Of a DNA stretch of 64,000 nt, positions 46,773 through 59,439 are shown piece by piece. The notes under the pieces are model-generated. The model did not search any database. It was given only the letters and a program-made list of their open reading frames with translations, and was not told where the DNA came from. The first letter of the stretch is position 1, and every line of letters begins with the position of its first letter. Made by a program: the position numbers and the translations under genes. Source of the DNA: Nilaparvata lugens (lineage: Eukaryota > Arthropoda > Insecta > Hemiptera > Delphacidae); contig NC_052508.1 of NCBI RefSeq assembly GCF_014356525.2, positions 60,577,800-60,641,799 of the forward strand, read 5' to 3'.

Positions 46773-47469
46773 GTATAGAAAATACAGCTGATACCGGTAG
46801 GGCCTATACCTGATGTAATATTATCAACTATTCGTTCTTGTTTAGAATACCTAATCAATTATATTTTATTCGTCAAGGAACTATATTTCTCCTTAATTAA
46901 ACAATAGATTTTCATATGAGATCAAATATTTTTTTAATAATTGATTATATTTTTACATTCTTGAAAAAATGATCTGGCAACGTTTCTGAGCTGGATAAGG
47001 ATATCTGCTTTGTCGAATGATAGACAAGGATAGCAACACCTTGTTAATCAAATACTGCCATTATGAAAAAACTAATTTTATAGTAAATTTCACTTGGAAC
47101 TGGAATTGAATTGCTTCCATGAGAGTCTTAGGAGGGTGAAGATAGGGCGCAGCCGGCCCTCTCTTACACTTAAGCCACCAAACAAATTGATGAGAGTGAA
47201 ATCGACAATGAAATCAGTGTTTTCCAATAATTGAAAAATGAAATTGGGTATCATTCAACAAGATTTCTCTGATTTACTTCATACCATTTTCATGTCTAAT
47301 AAAAAAGCATTCGTTGCACTAGCAATTTTAAAACTATCCCTTTCTTGCCCCGTGTTAAGCTAAAGTATGACCCAGTCACAACTATCTAGTCAAATTGACT
47401 GTTAGGATCCGATTACACATTCAAATATTTATATGATCATAAATATTTGAACAAACCTTTCACCAACGA

Positions 47470-47660
47470 TCTTTGTTGGTGTACTCTAGATCTCTTAGCA
47501 TAGACTAAATAAACATTCATTTAGTCTATCTACATATTTTTCAACAAATATGTACAATAAACATACATACTCTGGTGTACTCTAGAACTCGTATCATAGA
47601 CTAAATAAACATTCATTAAGTCTATCTTCTTATCTTTCAACAAATATGTACAATAAACAA
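47470..47660. repeat. About 96-bp tandem repeat, two units
   Basis: tggtgtactctaga, then catagactaaataaacattc and acaaatatgtacaataaaca occur twice, starting near 47477 and 47573. No gene seen in or around it. Confidence 0.8.
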
Positions 47661-48205
47661 TTAAATCTTTGATAGAAGTTGGTCAAATATATGATCATAT
47701 AATATTATTTGAACAAATCTTTAACCAATGATCTTTGATGGTGTAATAGGTCATATCTTTTAAGAAATATTTACAATAGAAAATCAAATCTTTGATAAAA
47801 GGTGGTCAAATGTCTATAAACATAATATTTATGTTTACATCCACATACATTGAACACTATATCATACTATATTTGCATACTATAAACATTGCATGACCGT
47901 GTAAAGGTCCTAAAGCTCCCATTTACTGTCCATAACAGAGCGCTGATTACTTACCTTATCTGTTATCCTCTACACTGATTTTTTTATTTTAAATTAAGGA
48001 TAGAAACATATTTGGACGAATGCCTGTTGGTTCATCCCAAATTTTGTAATTAATTACTGTCTATAAATGAATGAATGAATATGAATGAGAGTTGACATCA
48101 CAGGCTAAAAAAAACTTCACTTGTCGGCCTAATTTGGTTGCAAATGCAAAGTGACATTTTTGCCTATCAGTACGGCACCGTACCCAAATCGAGAACCCTA
48201 GTCAG

Positions 48206-48417
48206 CTATAGTGAGATTCATTCCAAACTGTCAGCATATATAGCATCAAAGTTTCCCGTTCAACTAATGCTGACAGTGAATTTGCTCGCACAGTGCAATT
48301 GACTTCAATTTACCTCCCACACCTCGCTTGTTGGAGGCTAAGCGAGATTCACTTTCTACTGTCAGCATTCCTTATCAATGCTTCCCATTCCAACAATGCT
48401 GACAGTATGGATCTCAG
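48206..48417. mobile_element. Two adjacent copies of the CTATAGTGAGATTCAC mini-element
   Basis: The first copy starts ctatagtgagattcattcca (48206) and reaches aatgctgacagtgaatttgc. The second starts agcgagattcactttctact (48341) and ends aatgctgacagtatggatct (48417). They lie about 50 bp apart and may be a tandem insertion pair. Confidence 0.7.
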
Positions 48418-48860
48418 TAGGTAGCAGGTCATCACATTCCATCTCCTCAACCAACATCATAAATTGAATAAGTTGATTGCTATGCAAGACTTGTTTCCAT
48501 CTCTGTCACTAGCAGATGACCTTTTTGCCAAATGCAATACCTCGTCTGTTATTCTTTCTATTCAAATCCTAACATGGAATTTTACTGTTTCTTTATGTCT
48601 CCAAATTGCAATGTACTTTTACTTTCTCTAGTAAGAGTTACTTCAAACTTTTAGCATAGGTTGATTGTAAAGTATTGATGTAACTTTTAAAGAATGTTGT
48701 CAGTATGCAGTGATCATGAGTCACACTATGGTTTCATAAATATACATACTTGTTGCTGTGTTTCTGGTGATATTTCATTGCTGTGTTTGCTATTTTGTAG
48801 TGATCTTATATGCTTTGTATCAGAATCGAAATGTGCACCGTCCTACTATATGTAAGACAG

Positions 48861-49092
48861 GAGTGATCCGTGGTCTAGTGGATAGAGTGCTTGCGTAGCA
48901 GCATAGAGATCCCGGGTTCAAACCCTCTCATTACCAAAAGATTTCTAACCAGATCATTATCGGATGGGCACGGTCCCGGCTGATGTATGACAGTCGTATA
49001 TAAGGCCCATTGACGGCTTAAATTATATATTTCAGGCGGTGGGACCTTCCCGCAAGGGACTCCCTACCAACAAAAGCCATACGAATTTACTT
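48861..49092 (+). mobile_element. tRNA-derived SINE, copy 1
   Basis: The 232-bp element has a tRNA-like head with an A-box-like tggtctagtggata and a B-box ggttcaaaccc (about 48870-48925). A conserved body follows (cccgcaagggac, then accaacaaaagccatacg). A perfect 14-bp direct repeat, tatatgtaagacag, flanks it (48847-48860 and 49093-49106), which is a retrotransposition target duplication. The head is not a clean cloverleaf, so it is not called as a tRNA gene. Confidence 0.9.
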
Positions 49093-50904
49093 TATATGTA
49101 AGACAGTAGATACTGTTAATAAGATAAATATAATATAGTAAACAGTGCGGTATTCAAGATAGTCATAAGATAGATAGATACATTATGATAGATGCAAGGA
49201 AGGTAATTAGATACTTTCTTTCAAAACAGTAACAAAGTTGGCCATCTCAAGACATTAGTAGGTCCAGTGACACATTGAAACTGTAACTATATAATATAAT
49301 AATATCTATTGCATTGTACCGTATACCTGATGACAACTTGATGACCTTGATACCTAATATATTGATGAACAATGTTTCATTTACTGATAATGGCAGGCTA
49401 AGATGGAAACATAGATTAAAATAAGCTGAAATAGAACTATAGAATAAAACCAATGAAATTTTTGAATTTATTGAATGGTTATGTATATAGGATTTGTTCC
49501 ATGTTTTAATTTGATACACTGTACCTCTATTTCTGTCATAAAATGAAGTTCAGTTCTTCAGAATCATAATTTGGTTTGGTGGTGCAGCAAGCATTCTTTA
49601 AATTCTTATGGGCGTTTCGATAGGAATTGTACAGTTTATTGTACAAAAATAGCATTAAAAATCGTAAACAAGAAAATGAATTTTGTTCACCGCCCACGCA
49701 CTTATAAAATTTTACTCATATTGCGCACAGTTCTGTCAAATGTAGGCCTATTGTTGAGTCTGTCAGTCTGTCTAGGACTTTTAGTAGCATACCGTACAAA
49801 AAAATGCCACATTTGTATTTCTAATCAGTATATGCCACACTTTCTACTTTGCCTAACTACTTTGACAGATTATAATTATGAACTGATAAAGAAGTCAATT
49901 TCTATTATCGCATAGCATACCGTCAAAATATATCTCATAGCATAGCATAACTGTAAAAATATAGAACCTTGCAGTAAAATGAAGAATTATGCTATTTAAA
50001 AAAAATCAGAAATGATTATTTTAGTCCTGTGGAAAATAAGAATCATTAGTAAAGATAACCCTGCTTTGGGTGATTCTGATAAACTAAATTCAAGAAGAGA
50101 AAAAGTGTTGGGCTAGTGCCTGTTTTCTCTTTCCCATATTGTGATGTTCAATGAAATAAAAATATGAATATCCCCTGATGATTCACACATTTTGATGAAG
50201 CTTGAAGATATTGTTGTATCATCGTCATAAATATACCTAGTAGGCCTACTGTATTTTTTATATATGAATCGATAATTTAATAAAAATATTGTAGATGCAG
50301 TTTTCAACCTTTTTGGGTATACGGACCATTTTAGCAGACATAAATAATATCATCAAGGACCACCCAAGTCCCAGGTGGAAACCCTGCCCCCCAATCAATT
50401 TTTGCTTGATTTTATAGGACTAGTGTTTCAAAATTATAATAGTGTTTTTTGAATATCTCCGAAACGATTTTTTAGGATATTGATGTCTTGATGTGTGGTT
50501 TTTGTAATTTGTAAAATTTGAATTACCTATTGAGATCATATCCACACACCATATCCATTTCAAATGACGTTCCGAGAATTCGCTCAAACCTTTTTTTTAG
50601 AATCATAACTTTCTCTTCCAAAATGAAGATACTATAACCGACACAAATCACATTATTTTCTCAAGCTAAAATTTGGGTTGATTTTCAAATGCCTATATAA
50701 AATTGGTAGGTAAAAAGCTTTGAACGTGTTTAAATGCAATTTAGGCCTACTGAACTTCTTGCAACTTTGCACTTTTATCTTTATCACTTGACAAAATTTT
50801 TTCTTCCCCGGACCCTCCATGGACAACATCCAACATCCTTTCGCCGATCACCGTTGATACGCGGGCAATAATGTTATTAGGAGCCACTCCACACTCGTGG
50901 AGTC

Positions 50905-51055
50905 ACATTTTCTCGAATTGCATTTGATCGAAAATGTTCGTGTCGGATCCTAATAGTGTAAGGACCTTAAGTTCCAAATTTCAAGTCATTCCGTTAATTG
51001 GGAGATGAGATATCGGGCACACAGACGCACATACACTCATACATACATACATACA

Positions 51056-51087
<32 letters not shown>

Positions 51088-51099
51088 CACACACACACA

Positions 51100-51140
<41 letters not shown>

Positions 51141-51236
51141 ACACACACACACACACCACACACACACACAACACACACACACACACAACACACACACACA
51201 CCACACACACACCACACACACACCACACACACACAC

Positions 51237-51274
<38 letters not shown>

Positions 51275-51277
51275 ACA

Positions 51278-51335
<58 letters not shown>

Positions 51336-51415
51336 CAACACACACCACACACACACACACACACACAACACACACACACACACACCACCACACACACACA
51401 ACACACACACACACA

Positions 51416-51446
<31 letters not shown>

Positions 51447-51451
51447 CACCA

Positions 51452-51512
<61 letters not shown>

Positions 51513-51557
51513 ACACCACACACACACCACACACACACACACCACACACACACACAC

Positions 51558-51599
<42 letters not shown>

Positions 51600-51889
51600 A
51601 CACACACCACACACACACACAACACACACACACACACACACACACACATAAAGACCAATACCCAAAAACAACTTTTTTGGACTCAGGGGACCTTGAAACG
51701 TATAGAAATTTAGAAATTGGGGTACCTACCTTATTTTTTTCGGAATGCAATACTTTCCTTACCTATGGTAATAGGGCAAGGAAAGAAATGAAACGTATAG
51801 AAAACATGAAATTGGGGTACCTACCTTAAATTTTTTTGGAAAGCAATACTTTCCTTACCTATGGTAATAGGGCAAGATAAGTAAAAATT
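50905..51889 (+). mobile_element. Dispersed repeat X, copy 3, with about 600 bp of CA repeat
   Basis: The opening block (ttctcgaattgcatttgatc) and gggagatgagatatcgggca precede CATA and CA repeats (51037-51649), followed by the closing block aacttttttggactcagggg. The last part is partly duplicated (two gcaatactttccttacctat segments near 51750 and 51844). No coding capacity. Confidence 0.75.
51037..51649. repeat. CATA/CA microsatellite, about 610 bp
   Basis: (CATA)n at about 51037-51084 is followed by (CA)n broken repeatedly by CACC and AACA variants. All frames are open as Thr-His or Cys-Val repeats; these are not genes. Confidence 0.98.
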
Positions 51890-52167
51890 GCTTTCGTCAC
51901 GATGACGTTTACAAATAAAGAAAGTAGTTCCCAGTTGCAGTGATTCAAAATCAGTAATTTACATAAATTTGAAACGGATATTTTTTTAATACAAACAAAA
52001 GTCGAACCTCTTATCATTAAAACATACCGTATGAAGCTATAGCTTCTCCCTTATCAGACATCACATTCACGTGGTGATTACAAGAATTACTGACCTACGA
52101 AAACATTGGCACAAGCCATGTGATACAGTGATGTGAAGTGCGAGGAAATGAACAATAATTTCAATAA

Positions 52168-52342
52168 ATAAATTTTAATTCCACGAAAGAAAATACAGCA
52201 ATAGCAAGGGAGGCTTATTTTGATAATAACGGTACAAAGGATAAGCGCTTGATAAAAAGATAAATTTTAATTCCACGAAAGAAAATACGGTACAGAAATA
52301 GCAAGGGAGGCTTATTTTGATAATAATGGTACAAAGATACCT
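52168..52342. repeat. About 92-bp tandem duplication
   Basis: ataaattttaattccacgaa, then agaaaatac, gcaagggaggcttattttga and taataa occur twice with small differences (acggtac gained in the second unit). Confidence 0.85.
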
Positions 52343-53629
52343 GGTGATTGACAGGTGATGATTGTCTGCTTATAACCACAATAAGACTACTATTATAGCC
52401 TACCGGTGAGTAACACAACTTTAATTTATTTTTTTTATTGCATGTTGTTTTTCAATATTTTCCAATTCAACATCTTCAAGATATTTTACAAATTTCAATA
52501 TGAAAAATAAAGAACATTCTTCTTGTCTATTGACAGGTGAATAATTTATGAGACTGTGCTCCTTTGACATATTTTAAAAACATGTTTACCAATTGAGGTT
52601 ATTTTTACAATAATTTTATACGGAAAAGAGTGCACAATAAATTCATTATTATATATAAATGACATACAAGATAAGATGCATAGTGAAACATTATAAACAT
52701 AAGGTGAGATAATAGCAGTACGGTAGTTACATTAGCTAGGTTTTGTATTGGTTTACAAAAACTTTTCATGATAGAAATATTTTTATTTTCTATAATTTGA
52801 TTTTTTCATAATTCATTTGTCAATTTTAGTTCCTTAAAAAGAATAATATCGTGACAATATTTAATCAGATATAACTGTATCAGCTATACTCTAGCCTATA
52901 GAAGGCAGTGGCAAGGAAGAGAATCGGCAAAGCTGTTTTCCTATATTTCTCATCTCCACTCTCCACTGCCATAATACCTACCTACATCTTTCTTAACGTG
53001 GACCTCACTAGGCTATAGCCTAGAAATAATAGACGGCTGCCGGATTTATTCTTCAACACCAATCACTATATTCCATTTTAAATTTTCAACAAAAAATATC
53101 TCAGACAAAATACATTCAATTTTACATTGTATACGGTACATGTAATTTCATCATTGATTTAAAAAATATTATCATAACATCAGAACAATACTAAATAGAC
53201 CCAGAACAACAACTCAATAGACCCAGACCGTAATACCATTATAATAATGAAATGTTTCTATTACTTACATTTTGCAGAATCCTTTTTTGTAATTTGCTAG
53301 AGTTTTACAGTAGGTAAGTCACTACTGTCACAAACAATGAAACAAGCAAAATCACAGCACTCTGGTTGAAAATCACATTTTCTACTACTTTAACAACTAA
53401 ACTTCGGTTTTGAAACAGCAATAATGAACTCACTGAGTAAGTTTGAACTTAGAACACAGTTTGGCGGCTAAACGTTTTGTTTTATTTTGTTTATCGTCTG
53501 ACAACTTTAGAAGAGGACCAGACAGAGATCCAACACTCAATATTCAACAAGTCGAGCTGAACTGAACTGAAGTCTGAAGAAGAACTTTGGTTGTTTGTAG
53601 CCGTTGAGCAGAAAAGCAGAATAATTGTT

Positions 53630-53884
53630 ATGGCGATGCCCACGCATTCTTCCGGCGACTTCTACATGTTTCATCCCCACTACTCGACTAACTCCAGTGC
53701 CCAAAACAAAGCGCTCAATTTGAACATGCTCGCTTTAACTCTATTTTCGCAGAAAAATTTCACTTCTCATCTAGTCTTTTTAATTCATAGTCCAGGCAAT
53801 GAATGCTCAAAAAATGGTATAGAGGGAAATGTTTGGAAGGCAATTTTTGACCCCACAGTTCTGTTGAGGGTAGTAAGGAGGTAA
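53630..53884 (+). CDS. Weak candidate first coding exon, unknown
   Basis: From the ATG at 53630 the frame reads MAMPTHSSGDFYMFHPHYST, then NSSAQNKALNLNMLALTLFS, and then runs into the dispersed repeat that starts near 53780. The stretch before it (53460-53620) is less A/T-rich than its surroundings and could be a 5' leader. The N-terminal 45 residues are complex, while the rest is repeat-derived. No clear donor is seen, and I do not recognise the protein. It may be an orphan exon or a chance frame. Confidence 0.25.
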   Translation: MAMPTHSSGDFYMFHPHYSTNSSAQNKALNLNMLALTLFSQKNFTSHLVFLIHSPGNECSKNGIEGNVWKAIFDPTVLLRVVRR

Positions 53885-55420
53885 ACATATCAAAAGTCCC
53901 CACCCCTACCGCCTGTGCTAAGTGGGTGGGGGTGGTTTAAAGGTACCATTTTTTGGTTTCTCGCATAAAACTCAAAAACTATGTATCTTAAGGACTTGAA
54001 TGTCATATAAAAAATTGAAGTTTACTTAATTTCCTACAATATTCATTATGCAACTTTTTTTATATCTCCTCTAGTTTTCGAGATATCCGCTCTTCAAGGA
54101 GTGACATTTTTGAAAAAAAACACGTTTGCCACCAATTTTTTTCTATGTTTGCTCTTATAACTTTTTAAAAATCGATGGGAAAAATCCATGTTGATTATGA
54201 GCTAATAAAACAGTAAATTCTCTTCGATTTGATGTATAATTTCCCACTTTTACGAATTTTCCTACACCCTTTGCAGCAGCTTTAGTGTTGAGTGTGAAAT
54301 CTCCATTTTTGCAACAATAGACCAATTGACAAAGGAATTTGGATGGAATGTTTTAAACAAAATTTTTGACTTAGCAGCTTTGTTGAGACTAGTTAGGAGG
54401 AGAACATATCAAAAGTCCCCATTCCTAACTCATGTGCCAAGGGGATGAGGGTGGTTAAAAGTTGCATTATTCAGCGTTTTGATTCCACGCTCATATCTTG
54501 AGAACAATGCGTTCAATTGACATAAACAACCATTCAAAAATGAAGCTTGATAAATTCTCTACACTTTTTGTTCAGTGGAATTTTTTGATATTTGCAACAA
54601 TTCCCGTGATATTCGCTCTTGAAGGTTTGTAATTGCTAAAATAACAGGTTTTTATCCGATAATGTTTGCTCTTTCAGGGCTTATAACTCTCCAACAATGC
54701 ATCATAAAAACTGATATTTATTGTAGGTTTGTAGAGCATTGAATTCTCTTTAAAATCATGTATTATTTCACTATTCCAAATTTTTCTTTCATTGTTATAG
54801 CAGCATCAATGTAGGGGGTGAAATTTTCATTGCTACAACAATTGATCGTTTGACAATAATTACATTTGAAGGGGGTGTCTATGACACATTTTTTTACTTT
54901 GCAGCTTGATTTAGACTAGATAGTAGGTGAACATACCAAAAGTGCGCATCTTTATCCCCTCTGTTGAAGGTCTGGAACCGCTGAGTTGACACTTGTTGCA
55001 GCAATGAAAATTTCACCCCCTACATTGATGCTGCTATAACAATGAAAGGAAAACTTGGAATAATGAAATAATACATGATTTCAAAGAGAATTCAATAATA
55101 GTATAGGATAGGATAATATTTTATATAGAGTAGTTGTTATTGAGTAGGCCTATATTAACTTATTATATTTTAATTTGGTTATAAAAATGACGTAAGTTAA
55201 CGATACCGTACCGGTGGTCCAAAATAAGGTTAGATTCACTCTACACATTTTAACACAATTTCTAGTTGAGGAAAATTTGATAGTCCAGTCAAGGAAAGGT
55301 TATAGAGGAAAAAGTTGGGAAGACAATTTTTGATCCCGCAGTTCTGTTTAGGGTAGTAAGGAGGTAAACATATCAAAAGTCCCCACCCCTACCCCCTGTG
55401 CTAAGAACAATTTCTATTTA
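53780..55420. repeat. Array of diverged units sharing a 'cccacccctacc' block
   Basis: The block tgaccccacagttctgttga, then gtagtaaggaggtaaacata and tcaaaagtccccacccctac recurs in diverged form near 53845, 54360, 54890 and 55330, at about 450-520-bp spacing. A segment (54726-54835) recurs inverted at 54985-55100, with gcagcatcaatgtagggggt. No intact gene. Confidence 0.75.
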
Positions 55421-56124
55421 GATTTTATATTATATCTGTATGTGACCTGATCTCGAAAACGGCTCTAATGATTCTCATGAAATTTGGAACAAAGTAGGTT
55501 TATGATATGGAAATTCGATTGCACTAGGTCTCAACCCTGGGATAAAATGCAGAAGGACATTAAAAGGATAAATATAAATACGTCCTTGGAAAAACAGCTG
55601 GAAATTTCGTCGTATGTCGATACCGTAATGAAAGAGAGTGAACGTGTGCATATGTGGAATAATCCAGCTGACGATCTCACGAGAAGAAAAATTGAGCAAG
55701 GAAAAACTTATTTTCGTTTATTTCTCTTTTTTTTAGAAAACATGTTTACTTCAGAAAGTCCAAAATAGTAACTAGATGCTGTTAGTGATACATAGTATTA
55801 TTAACAAATATTGTAGCAAACATAGTATTTCATTCTAAATCGAATTCATAGTATATCTATTTGTAATATTGATGATGAGATTGTTTTTTGAAGTGTGAAT
55901 GAATTGTTATTTTGATGAGTGATAGTAGCTCAACCTAGATTTTGATTTGGACTGTAGTATAGATTTGAAAAGGGACAGTTTTGGGCATAGGTCTGTTGTG
56001 CCTCCTCATGTAACTGTACGACTGTGAAAATGAATAAATAAATATAAACTATAAATTCAATCTTTCGTCACAAATTTTCTATGCTTTTACACTCCAGAGC
56101 AAAGCTCGATCCCCCGATATTATT

Positions 56125-58800
56125 TCACCATCAAACCAAATTAGATAATATTCCCCTATAGTGAAGGGAATTCAATTTAGCGGGTTTGATAGATTTAAAT
56201 TTAGTTCATTCACCTAGATATTTTAATCAATGAGTGATTGTGACAACAGTCACATTCACTTCAGATTGCAAGTCCTTTTATACAATATAGATAGCATCTA
56301 TATTGCTACTGGCAGGTAACCCGTGCTAATTAAAAACTTTACCGACTGGAATCTTGAAGAATTCAAAATAGGCCTGTTATTACCATCCTCGGTAAATTAA
56401 GTATCTATATGCAAAATTTCAAGTTAATCAGTCCAGTAGTTCAGACGTGATAATGCGTCATTCGTTAATTTCCTATCCCTTACGTGTATAAGCCGATTCT
56501 TTCCTTTATTTTATTATAGATTACATAGAATGTGCAATGTGTAACATTATTAGGATTTCTGAAGTGGGAGTGGATGAAATGCATGAATAGGCCTTACACA
56601 AAGATAGAGAAATTTATTCAAATGGAAAGCTTTCACTCACATAGCTATACGGATGTGCAATTGAATTAATATAAGTTATATTTTTATGGGACTGAAATGA
56701 ATTTCACTATAGTGAGATTCACTCGAAACTGTAGCAAACTGTCCAATGGGGAGGATTATTAATGTTATAATCTATCTATATGAGGAATGCTTTTACAGGT
56801 GTTACAAATGGGAAAGGAGAGGCAAGCAATCTGTATGGACTGCACCTTTTTCCTTATAAGAGCAAGTCAAGTTGTTGGAGTTTGGGTTACTTTTACTACT
56901 GTAATACAATCTCAATCTCAGTTTCACTACCATGAAATACCAATCCAGAAAACATAAGATAGCTGAGCTTCCTTTGCGTAGGTGGAGTAGTTCTGCCTCC
57001 AACGCAAGCCCACTTTGAATGAACTCACTCCTGCGAATAGACGATTGACTACATTTTATATTGAGATTCTCTTCAAACTGTCAGCATTATTTAAATGAGG
57101 AGGAGTGCCATTTTCTATAAGGAATGCTGAGAGTAAATCTCACTATATGTTTCTGTAAGCAAATTTTCTATTATTTATAAGCTATGAGACATGATGCACT
57201 CTGAGATCATGAATGTTGAATAATATAGCATATTGGGATATGGGATGGTAGAGCTCAGTCATTACAAGTTACAGGAATAAAATTAAGTCATGCTTTCATC
57301 ATGTAGGTACCGTTTTATGACTAATACAATGACAGTCAATGAAATAGTGAACGGTTCTGAGAAAAACATTGAAGAATAATTATTTGATCAACTTCTAAAA
57401 TCAATCGTGAACACATAACTTTCACTAGGTACTGACAAAAAAGTTCCACCTTTTCTCTAATTTATAACGGACTATATAGTCTGAATAAAATAAGGTGGGC
57501 CTTGGCCCTCCAATCAAATTACTATTAGCAGATACAGCAAATTGTGTAAAACTGTGACTTTCTCAAATTTTTAACAAGAGCGAATGTATGTTGAATACCA
57601 TCCCTAATATTCAAATGGTGTGAAAAATGTTAAGAAATTTTGAAAGAAAACTCAATTTTTTATGAAATTGAAAGAAATTGCATGAATATGGTTTTCTTTA
57701 TTTAAATATCACTTCTCTCAGAAAATCATGCGGGGATGTTGAATTAAGATTTTCATATAAAAATAATGGGGAGAATGTCACCTCCCTATTGGTTTATGGA
57801 TCATTTTCATCCGACCTACAGTATTTTTTAATGAATAATAATTATTTTCGTAGATATCGAGACATTTCAAACAGAAAACATTAAATTTCTGACGTACACG
57901 ATATGCTAGAACATTTCTTGTTTTAAAAGATAATAAGTGAGTTGTGAAAGCGAGAAAGTTGCTTAGTAATACAATAATTGAAATATTTTTCCAAATGTCA
58001 AAATCAGTCGGAAGAACATAGTATAAGGGTTCTCAGGAGTTTGAAAGTCAAGGAGATCAATGACAAATAATCTGTCACATATTTTTCTCTGGAAATATTT
58101 TTCATGATACGTACAATGGAGCAATCAACGTATATCTACTATTTAAAAAATCATTGTAAAAAGCTGGGTGACCAGCCTTGATAAAGAGTGGGATCTCTAC
58201 TCTTGGCCTATGAAGCCTAACGCAGTAATACCAAGAAGAAGTTGAAGGTGAACTAAGTTTAGTCAAGGGATCCAGCGCTGTATGCAACTTGGAATGTTTA
58301 AATTGACATTCATAAAAAATGACACAGTGCACCATTGTATGAGACCACCACCTTGATTCTATACTCTTCCGTCTCAACTGGGAGACGTGATACCTTCTTG
58401 ACGCCTTGACCTGCTTTCAAATGATGCTAGTGGATAGTGGATATGCCAGACAAGTGTCTACTATATAACATCGTATGAGCGCGATATCTCAAATTTAAAT
58501 GAAAATTAAGATTCCATTCAAATAGTCTACCATACCTTGTTCACACGATGCTAGTTGATAGTCAATAAGATTTTTAAATAGATTGTATATTGATTATTCT
58601 GTCGTATCATAGAGAAAGAATAGCATATAAAAAGATATCCCGACATGTTATAGGACGTTAGTGTTCCAAATTTCACTGTTATGTCAAGCTGATTATTGAT
58701 AATTACAGTCGACTATTGCATTGATTATTACTGTTTTGGAGTTTATAAACGGCTCAGTATGAGAAATGAGAAACTTCACATAGCTTCACGAGAAAGAACT
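56125..58800. other. Repeat-rich stretch without genes
   Basis: It contains retroelement-like text at 56300-56530 and mini-MITEs at 56707 and 57058. A gagcaaagctcgatcccccg end at about 56095-56120 is matched in inverse at 36345-36365. Short frames at 56802-57002, 57678-57884 and 58102-58377 lack any gene-like features. Confidence 0.4.
57058..57147. mobile_element. About 90-bp MITE, same CTATAGTGAGATTCAC family
   Basis: tatattgagattctcttcaa, then actgtcagcatta on the left, and ggaatgctgagagtaaatct with cactata on the right, in inverted orientation. The loop differs from other copies. Confidence 0.75.
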
Positions 58801-58804
58801 ACCA

Positions 58805-59272
58805 TCCACGTTGATTATAAGCTACATTATAAACTAAAGACAGTAGGCTAGGTACTCCTCATTACACGATGCTACTGGCTATTTCACAATCCAATTCACT
58901 ATATACGGTACTAGTTCCATATAGCTGCTACACGTAGACTATCATCTCGAACCAACAGTGAAATTTGGAACATAGAGATAAAAATACCCAATACCATAGG
59001 ATATCCTTATATGCTAAATTTTTTATGAATATAGTTACACGGGTCTAGTCTTCTGATGGATAGTCAAGTTGATTGGATATAGCAAAATAAACGGTTGGCT
59101 AGATTTGTTAGAAAATGACAAGAGCATAAAAAGATAAAGTCCAAAAATAATTTCAGAACTGGTAGGCTATATAGTGAATTGGATTGTGAAATAGCCAGTA
59201 GCATCGTGTATTAAGAGTACTGTTCTATCAGTCTACGGTTTAAAATGTAGCTTATAATCACAATAATGGAGA
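58805..59272. repeat. Foldback, about 105-bp arms with a 250-bp loop
   Basis: The left arm (gattataagctacattataa, then cacgatgctactggctattt and cacaatccaattcactata) pairs with the right arm (tatagtgaattggattgtga, aatagccagtagcatcgtgt, gtagcttataatc). Shorter cacgatgctag pieces at about 58425 and 58545 show further copies of the arm. Confidence 0.8.
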
Positions 59273-59439
59273 GATTCACGTTATAAAGTCCCATTTTTAG
59301 CCCCATCTAATGCCCGTATTATACAATGCAATACCTACCGGATGATGAATAGAATGCAGTGCTACCGTACCCATTATTAAACAAATAAAAACCATTAATC
59401 CTACTCTTAATTACAGTTACAGTGATTTTTAATCATTAT

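Noticed and set aside
48863..48935. tRNA gene
   Set aside because: Boxes A and B are present, but the stem pairing is poor, a second copy exists, and the whole 232-bp unit has a target duplication: a SINE head.
49571..49915. 114-codon frame with a hydrophobic middle part
   Set aside because: No ATG support beyond an alternative start, no splice context, A/T-rich background composition.
50981..51829. Long Thr-His and Cys-Val frames on both strands
   Set aside because: Pure translation of the CA/TG microsatellite; open in all frames, no complexity.
55484..55768. 94-codon plus-strand frame
   Set aside because: Lies in old retroelement text (gaaaacggctctaatgatt) before a LINE tail; no catalytic motif, so not annotated as a gene.
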